Of a DNA stretch of 64,000 bases, positions 59,886-64,000 are shown piece after piece. The stretch spans positions 620,001 to 684,000 of the forward strand of contig NZ_JBHTLI010000001.1 of assembly GCF_042678405.1 (NCBI RefSeq), written 5' to 3'. The notes below the pieces were generated by a model. The model saw only the letters and a list, made by a program, of their open reading frames with translations, was not told where the DNA came from and searched no databases. How positions within the stretch are numbered: position 1 is the first letter of the stretch; the number at the start of each line of letters is the position of its first letter. Origin of the DNA: Salegentibacter_A chungangensis. Its GTDB lineage: Bacteria > Bacteroidota > Bacteroidia > Flavobacteriales > Flavobacteriaceae. Position numbers and translations under genes: made by a program.

Positions 59886-59919
59886 AAAAAACCCCGAAAA
59901 ATGAACTTTTTCGGGGTTT
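59886..59919 (-). terminator. Terminator of tRNA-Leu
   Basis: CCCCGAAAAA / TTTTTCGGGG hairpin; on the minus strand the stem is followed by TTTTTTATT. It lies just after the tRNA 3' end. Confidence 0.85.
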
Positions 59920-59922
59920 GAG

Positions 59923-60004
59923 TACTCGAGGCGGGAATCGAACCCGCACGACCGAAGTCACTGGATTTTGAATCCAGCGCGTCTACCAGTTCCGCCACTC
60001 GAGC
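59923..60004 (-). tRNA. tRNA-Leu(CAA)
   Basis: An 82-base class II tRNA: acceptor GCTCGAG / CTCGAGT with G-U at the end, D arm GGCGGAAC, anticodon stem CTGGA / TCCAG with loop TTCAAAA (anticodon CAA), a variable arm TGACTTCGGTCG and T arm GCGGG-TTCGATT-CCCGC. CCA is not encoded. Confidence 0.93.
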
Positions 60005-60008
60005 ATTA

Positions 60009-60254
60009 CTAATGCTTGTCTCTTATATGTCTTAATTGTTCTTTACCGGTTCCGGATTTCCAGTATTTCTCTCTGGTCCTGGCCTGAACCCTGGTACTGC
60101 AAATTTCAGAAAAAATTAATTCAAAAGGCCTGTAAAAGCGAGTTGTTTTTTCTTTTCCTGAATTATGCCTCTCGATACGTGCCTTTAGATCACTGGTCAA
60201 GCCTACGTAAATGTAGTTGTGTTCTAAACTTGATATGGCATACACGTAGAACAA
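60009..60254 (-). CDS. GIY-YIG nuclease domain protein
   Basis: An 81-aa single-domain GIY-YIG protein of the YhbQ/UPF0213 type: FYVYAISS and YIYVGLTSDLKARIERHNSG (the GIY and YIG strands with the catalytic Arg), and a Glu in TREKYWKSGTGK. It ends five bases before tRNA-Leu on the same strand. A partial copy of the tRNA 5' end lies just upstream of the gene, so the gene may have been inserted at the tRNA. Confidence 0.88.
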   Translation of the reverse strand: MFYVYAISSLEHNYIYVGLTSDLKARIERHNSGKEKTTRFYRPFELIFSEICSTRVQARTREKYWKSGTGKEQLRHIRDKH

Positions 60255-60298
60255 TTAAAAAGAACTTTAAAATTTCCACCCTGCTTCCCGGCTGACTT

Positions 60299-60343
60299 GT
60301 CTGCCGGTTCCGCCCTGCCTGCCGGCAGGCAGGCACTCGAGCA
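60299..60343 (-). repeat. Duplicated 5' end of tRNA-Leu split by a 20-bp palindrome
   Basis: Positions 60299-60314 and 60334-60343 match the tRNA-Leu 5' part (59981-59996 and 59996-60005) at 14 of 16 and 10 of 10 bases. Between them lies the perfect palindrome CCTGCCTGCCGGCAGGCAGG (60314-60333). It is a non-functional tRNA fragment upstream of the GIY-YIG gene. Confidence 0.6.
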
Positions 60344-60528
60344 AGTGGAGGGCAAAAGTATAAAATTTTTCGTTTTTTCAATACTTTCGGTTTATTTTTA
60401 TTTTCTGCTGCAAAGCCTGTTGCGGCCCTGCCTGAAGTTTGTAATTTACAAGGGCTTTACGGGTTTTAGGTACCGATTAAATTTCTAAATTTGCAGCCAC
60501 AACTATTAATGCACAAAAACAACACAAC

Positions 60529-61470
60529 ATGTCCAACGCAATGACCGAAGCAAAGATCTTTCCCTGTACCCAAAGCAGGGATCTGGCCGAAAAAATAGCA
60601 GCCGCCTATGGCACCAAACTTGGGAACGTGATCACTTCCACCTATTCTGACGGGGAGTTTCAGCCTTCCTTTGAAGAATCCATAAGAGGATCGCGCATCT
60701 TTATTATAGGCTCTACCAACCCGGGAGCCAATAACCTGATGGAAATGCTGCTGATGCTGGATGCCGCCAAGAGAGCTTCGGCAAGACACATCACCGCTGT
60801 AATGCCTTATTTCGGCTGGGCAAGACAGGACCGTAAGGATAAACCTCGTGTGCCTATAGCCGCCAAGATGGTTGCCAGTATCCTGGAAACCGCCGGGGCT
60901 ACCCGAATTATCACAATGGACCTGCACGCCGACCAGATACAGGGATTCTTCGAGAAGCCCGTAGACCATCTTTTCGCTTCCACCATCTTTTTGCCTTACG
61001 TAAGAAGCCTGAAACTTGACAATCTTACCATCGCTTCGCCCGATATGGGAGGTTCCAAGAGAGCCTATGCCTATTCCAAAGCCCTGGAAAGCGATGTGGT
61101 GATCTGTTACAAGCAGCGCGCCAAGGCTAACAAGATCTCGCATATGGAGCTAATAGGAAACGTGGAAGGTAAGAACGTGGTGCTGGTAGACGATATGGTA
61201 GACACCGCCGGAACCCTTACCAAAGCTGCCGATGTAATGATGGAAAGAGGGGCGCTTAGCGTTCGCGCCATCTGTACGCATCCCGTACTTTCCGGGGAGG
61301 CTTATGAGCGTATCGAGAACTCACAGCTTCAGGAACTTATCGTGACCGACTCTATTCCGCTTAGAAAAGAAAGCAGAAAAATAAGGGTGGTGAGCTGTGC
61401 CGATCTTTTTGCCGATGTGATGAAACGCGTACACGACAATAAATCCATCAGTTCTAAATTTATCATGTAA
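60529..61470 (+). CDS. prs: Ribose-phosphate pyrophosphokinase
   Basis: A 313-aa enzyme making PRPP from ribose-5-phosphate and ATP for purine, pyrimidine, His and NAD synthesis. Motifs: SDGEFQPSFEESIRG, AVMPYFGWARQDRKD (ATP binding), ITMDLHADQIQGFF, and the PRPP loop VLVDDMVDTAGTL. Full length. A TAAATTTG -7 box is at 60486-60493. It precedes rplY, pth and ribF, a conserved flavobacterial order. Confidence 0.97.
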   Translation: MSNAMTEAKIFPCTQSRDLAEKIAAAYGTKLGNVITSTYSDGEFQPSFEESIRGSRIFIIGSTNPGANNLMEMLLMLDAAKRASARHITAVMPYFGWARQDRKDKPRVPIAAKMVASILETAGATRIITMDLHADQIQGFFEKPVDHLFASTIFLPYVRSLKLDNLTIASPDMGGSKRAYAYSKALESDVVICYKQRAKANKISHMELIGNVEGKNVVLVDDMVDTAGTLTKAADVMMERGALSVRAICTHPVLSGEAYERIENSQLQELIVTDSIPLRKESRKIRVVSCADLFADVMKRVHDNKSISSKFIM

Positions 61471-61636
61471 GGCTTTTCTTCGGTTTTTATAGCTGAAGCT
61501 CAGCGCTTAAAATATTTTTGGCCGAAGGTTTTATAGCAGGGAAAAAAGCATTACTTTTGCAGCCTAAAATTTTTTATGCAGGTGAAGGCAGTTCATACAG
61601 AACTTGACGACATCTGTTAACCTAAACATTTTTATA

Positions 61637-62290
61637 ATGAAATCAATTACGATCAACGGATCTAAAAGAGAAAGCGTAGGGAAGAAAGCTACAAAAGCTC
61701 TGCGTAATGCTGGACAGGTTCCTTGCGTACTTTACGGGAGAGATGCCGAGCCATTACACTTTTCAGCAGACGAAATTGCGTTTAATGACCTGGTATATAC
61801 TCCAGACGTGCACACCGTGGAGATCAAGTTGGCAGGTGGTGAGAAAATTGATGCTATCCTTCAGGATATCCAGTTCCACCCTGTGACCGATGCTATTCTG
61901 CACGTAGATTTCTACCAGATTCAGGAAGACAGACCAATCACTATGGAAATCCCAATTCACACTGTTGGTGTGGCCCGTGGGGTTAAAAATGGTGGGGTAT
62001 TGCGTTACAACCTTCGTCGTCTTAAAGTTAGAGGTCTTGCTAAAGAACTTCCGGACTTTATAGAAGCGAACGTAACCAAGCTTAAAATTGGACAGAAACT
62101 ATATGTAACTGCCGTAGAAAGCGAAGAGTATACAATTCAGCACCCTGATAACACCGTGATCTGTCAGGTTAGAACTTCACGTAACATCGTTGCTCTTGAT
62201 GAGGAAGATGAAGATGAAGTACCAGCAGATGAAGTACCATCTACTGAAACTGATGATGTAGCAGCTGTAAAAGAGGGTGAAGACTCTTAA
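61637..62290 (+). CDS. rplY: 50S ribosomal protein L25/general stress protein Ctc
   Basis: A 217-aa long-form L25 of the CTC type that binds 5S rRNA: N-terminal L25 domain (RESVGKKATKALRNAGQVPCVLYG) and the TL5 C-terminal beta domain (residues about 95-190), followed by an acidic tail (DEEDEDEVPADEVPSTETDD). The ATG at 61637 is chosen since MKSITINGSKRE is the usual start. A TACTTTTG -7 box at 61552-61559 is followed by a leader of about 70 bases. Confidence 0.96.
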   Translation: MKSITINGSKRESVGKKATKALRNAGQVPCVLYGRDAEPLHFSADEIAFNDLVYTPDVHTVEIKLAGGEKIDAILQDIQFHPVTDAILHVDFYQIQEDRPITMEIPIHTVGVARGVKNGGVLRYNLRRLKVRGLAKELPDFIEANVTKLKIGQKLYVTAVESEEYTIQHPDNTVICQVRTSRNIVALDEEDEDEVPADEVPSTETDDVAAVKEGEDS

Positions 62291-62314
62291 ATAGTTCAGT
62301 TACTAAAATTATAA

Positions 62315-62358
62315 AGAGCATTCCGCTTCGGTTTCTGAAGTTGGGATGCTTTTTTTTT
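62315..62358 (+). terminator. Terminator of rplY
   Basis: AGCATTCC / GGGATGCT with a G-U pair, an inner CTTC / GAAG helix, and eight T after the stem. Confidence 0.85.
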
Positions 62359-62428
62359 ACAGAAGATTGAAGCATACCCGGGACTGGTAAAATATTTTAA
62401 TAATTTTATCTTTACCAAAACAAAACCT

Positions 62429-63055
62429 ATGCTGTCTTTCTTCGGAAGAATTTTAAGTAAGAAAAAGCCCCGGGAAGAAATAGACCCAATGAAGAAGTTC
62501 CTTATTGCAGGCCTTGGAAACCCAGGCCCCAAATATGAAAATACAAGACATAATATAGGCTTTAAGATCCTTGATGAACTTGCCAGAAGGGAAGACATCA
62601 GTTTCGAGACCCAGAAGCTGGGCGACCTGGCGCAGTTCAGGTTTAAAGGCAGGACCTTTATCCTGCTTAAGCCGAATACCTATATGAACCTTAGCGGGAA
62701 AGCCGTGAACTACTGGCTTACCAAGGAGAAGATCCCCCACGAGAACCTGCTCGTGGTCACCGATGATCTGAACCTTTCGTTCGGAACACTCAGGTTAAAG
62801 ACCAAAGGAAGTGATGGCGGGCATAACGGGCTTAAGGATATTCAGGCCGTACTGAACACTTCCAAATATAACAGATTTCGTTTCGGGATAAGTGATGAAT
62901 TCTCCAAAGGCCGCCAGGTAGACTATGTGCTGGGAGAATGGGATGAAGAGGAACAGAAGAAATTGCCCGAGCGACTTGAAAAATCGGCTGAATTAATAAA
63001 ATCTTTCGGGACGGCCGGCGTTTCAAACACAATGAATACTTTTAACGGAAAATAA
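62429..63055 (+). CDS. pth: Peptidyl-tRNA hydrolase
   Basis: A 208-aa enzyme that recycles peptidyl-tRNA. Core motifs: LIAGLGNPGPKYENTRHNIGF (with catalytic His and Asn), KPNTYMNLSGKAV and TDDLNLSFGTLRLKTKGSDGGHNGLK. It has a 20-residue N-terminal extension (MLSFFGRILSKKKPREEID), usual in flavobacteria; an internal Met at residue 21 (62489) is an alternative start. It overlaps closely with ribF. Confidence 0.95.
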   Translation: MLSFFGRILSKKKPREEIDPMKKFLIAGLGNPGPKYENTRHNIGFKILDELARREDISFETQKLGDLAQFRFKGRTFILLKPNTYMNLSGKAVNYWLTKEKIPHENLLVVTDDLNLSFGTLRLKTKGSDGGHNGLKDIQAVLNTSKYNRFRFGISDEFSKGRQVDYVLGEWDEEEQKKLPERLEKSAELIKSFGTAGVSNTMNTFNGK

Positions 63056-63062
63056 GTTGAGC

Positions 63063-64000
63063 TTGAAAATACATAAAGGAGCTAACGCTTTTAGCAGCGA
63101 TCATCAGACAGCGGTTACCATTGGAACTTTTGACGGGGTGCACGCGGGCCACAGAAAGATCATCGAACGCCTGGTGAACTCGGCCAATGCCAACGACCTG
63201 GAATCGGCGATACTTACCTTTTTCCCGCATCCGAGAATGGTGCTTCAGAAAGAAAGCGGCATAAAACTTATTAATACCATAGAGGAGCGAACCCAGCTTT
63301 TGGAAAGCACCGGGATAGACCATCTTATCATCCACCCTTTTACACACCAGTTTTCCAGGCTTACTGCGCGCGAATTTGTTCGCGATATCCTGGTGAATAA
63401 ACTAAAGGCAAAAAAAGTGATCATAGGTTACGATCACCGCTTTGGAAGGAACAGGACCGCAGATATAGAAGATCTGAGGGAGTTCGGGAAGGAGTACGAT
63501 TTTGAAGTGGAAGAGATCAGCCAGCAGGATGTGGAAGAGGTAGCCGTGAGTTCCACCAAGATCAGGAACGCCCTTCTTAACGGGAGTGTTGAAAAAGCAA
63601 ACCGTTATCTGCAGACCCCTTTCAGCCTTAGCGGCATCGTGGTAGAAGGAAGAGGCCTTGGTAAAAAATTCGCATACCCTACAGCAAACCTCTCCATACA
63701 GGAAGACTATAAGCTTATCCCGCAGAACGGGGTTTACGTGGTGAAGGCCGAAATTGACGGAAAGAATTACTTCGGGATGATGAATATTGGTACAAACCCT
63801 ACTGTGGGTGGGGAAGAGCAAAGCATTGAGACCTATTTCTTTGGTCTCGATAAAGACCTTTACGGAAGAAAGCTTAAGATAGAAATGCTGGTTCGCATCA
63901 GGGATGAGAAGAAATTCGATTCTGTAGATGCTCTCAAGATCGCGATGAAGCAGGATGAAGCTTTCTCTAAGCAGTATATTAAAGACAATTATGCTGAATA
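63063..64000 (+). CDS. ribF: Bifunctional riboflavin kinase/FAD synthetase (stop cut by the window edge)
   Basis: About 312 residues visible; the last two bases are TA, so the stop codon is probably cut by the edge. The FAD synthetase domain has TIGTFDGVHAGHRKI (HxGH) and VSSTKIRNALLNG; the riboflavin kinase domain has GRGLGKKFAYPTANL, NGVYVVK and NIGTNPTVGG. Makes FMN and FAD. No ATG is present; TTG at 63063 (MKIHKG) or TTG at 63057 is the start, immediately after pth, so translation is likely coupled. Confidence 0.92.
   Translation, partial: MKIHKGANAFSSDHQTAVTIGTFDGVHAGHRKIIERLVNSANANDLESAILTFFPHPRMVLQKESGIKLINTIEERTQLLESTGIDHLIIHPFTHQFSRLTAREFVRDILVNKLKAKKVIIGYDHRFGRNRTADIEDLREFGKEYDFEVEEISQQDVEEVAVSSTKIRNALLNGSVEKANRYLQTPFSLSGIVVEGRGLGKKFAYPTANLSIQEDYKLIPQNGVYVVKAEIDGKNYFGMMNIGTNPTVGGEEQSIETYFFGLDKDLYGRKLKIEMLVRIRDEKKFDSVDALKIAMKQDEAFSKQYIKDNYAE

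Noticed and set aside
60190..60381. 63-aa ORF with a PACRQAG peptide opposite the tRNA fragment
   Set aside because: The peptide is simply the translation of the palindromic repeat; the frame overlaps the GIY-YIG gene.
1..64000. CRISPR arrays, IS elements, rRNA operons and prophage genes
   Set aside because: No regularly spaced repeats, transposase or integrase motifs, rRNA sequence or phage structural genes were found.

Overview
The window looks like a chromosomal segment from a marine-type member of the Flavobacteriaceae (Bacteroidota). The evidence is the promoters with the Bacteroidota TAnnTTTG -7 box, the near absence of Shine-Dalgarno sequences, the families that are typical of this group (DUF3078, DUF3109, DUF302, DUF1206, YicC with gmk and nadD, a BamA-type barrel fused to a phosphatase-like domain, an N-terminally extended Pth), and the many signal-peptide lipoproteins. 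I cannot name the genus from sequence alone. Most of the window is vertically inherited housekeeping DNA. No transposase, integrase, rRNA or CRISPR array is visible.

Layout. 1-3.0 kb: end of a ceramidase-like membrane protein, pheS with two overlapping small genes, and gpsA. 3.0-6.0 kb: a BON-LysM protein, a nested hairpin element, and the yicC-gmk-nadD operon. 6-17.7 kb: membrane, hydrolase and PLP enzymes, an S9 peptidase and small lipoproteins. 17.8-22.8 kb: tRNA-Arg(CCT), a PAP2 phosphatase, a formylglycine-generating-enzyme homologue with both active-site cysteines, a polytopic membrane protein and a SYLF protein. 22.9-25.1 kb: a sulfur operon (SQR-like flavoprotein, TusE/DsrC-like carrier, DsrE-like protein) behind a TGTAAC-N4-GTTACA dyad. 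25.2-30.4 kb: a 1199-aa outer-membrane fusion and a sugar porter. 30.5-44.6 kb: tadA, dxs, DUF3078, dgt, nrdBA, DUF3109, marC, S41 protease, dCMP deaminase and HupE. 44.6-47.6 kb: gene-poor DNA with a candidate structured RNA and two tiny membrane-protein ORFs. 47.6-54.6 kb: katG, an esterase-TPR protein, an ATP-grasp-like protein, a ketopantoate-reductase-like protein and a Crp/Fnr regulator.

54.8-59.0 kb is the accessory region and the most interesting part. Three similarly oriented imperfect palindromes of about 135-150 bp (55247-55395, 56069-56216, 57992-58125) separate single genes that all point the same way: an alpha/beta hydrolase, an AIPR-family abortive-infection gene, and a lipoprotein gene. 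Each palindrome follows the stop codon of one gene and precedes the start of the next. In the gene's orientation the best copy has an R''/R' stem (GCATATAAC/GTTATATGC), an unpaired spacer, and an L''/L' stem (ATCGCCA/TGGCGAT), which is the architecture of integron attC sites. I read it as an integrase-less cassette array carrying a phage-defence-type cargo gene.

59.3-64 kb: a DUF302 gene preceded by a second TGTAAC-N4-GTTAC dyad at exactly the same distance from its start codon as the one before the SQR operon, which suggests a shared Crp/Fnr-type regulon. Then come tRNA-Leu(CAA) with an adjoining GIY-YIG gene, a duplicated tRNA 5' fragment split by a palindrome, prs, rplY (L25), pth and ribF. 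The last stop codon of ribF is cut by the window edge.
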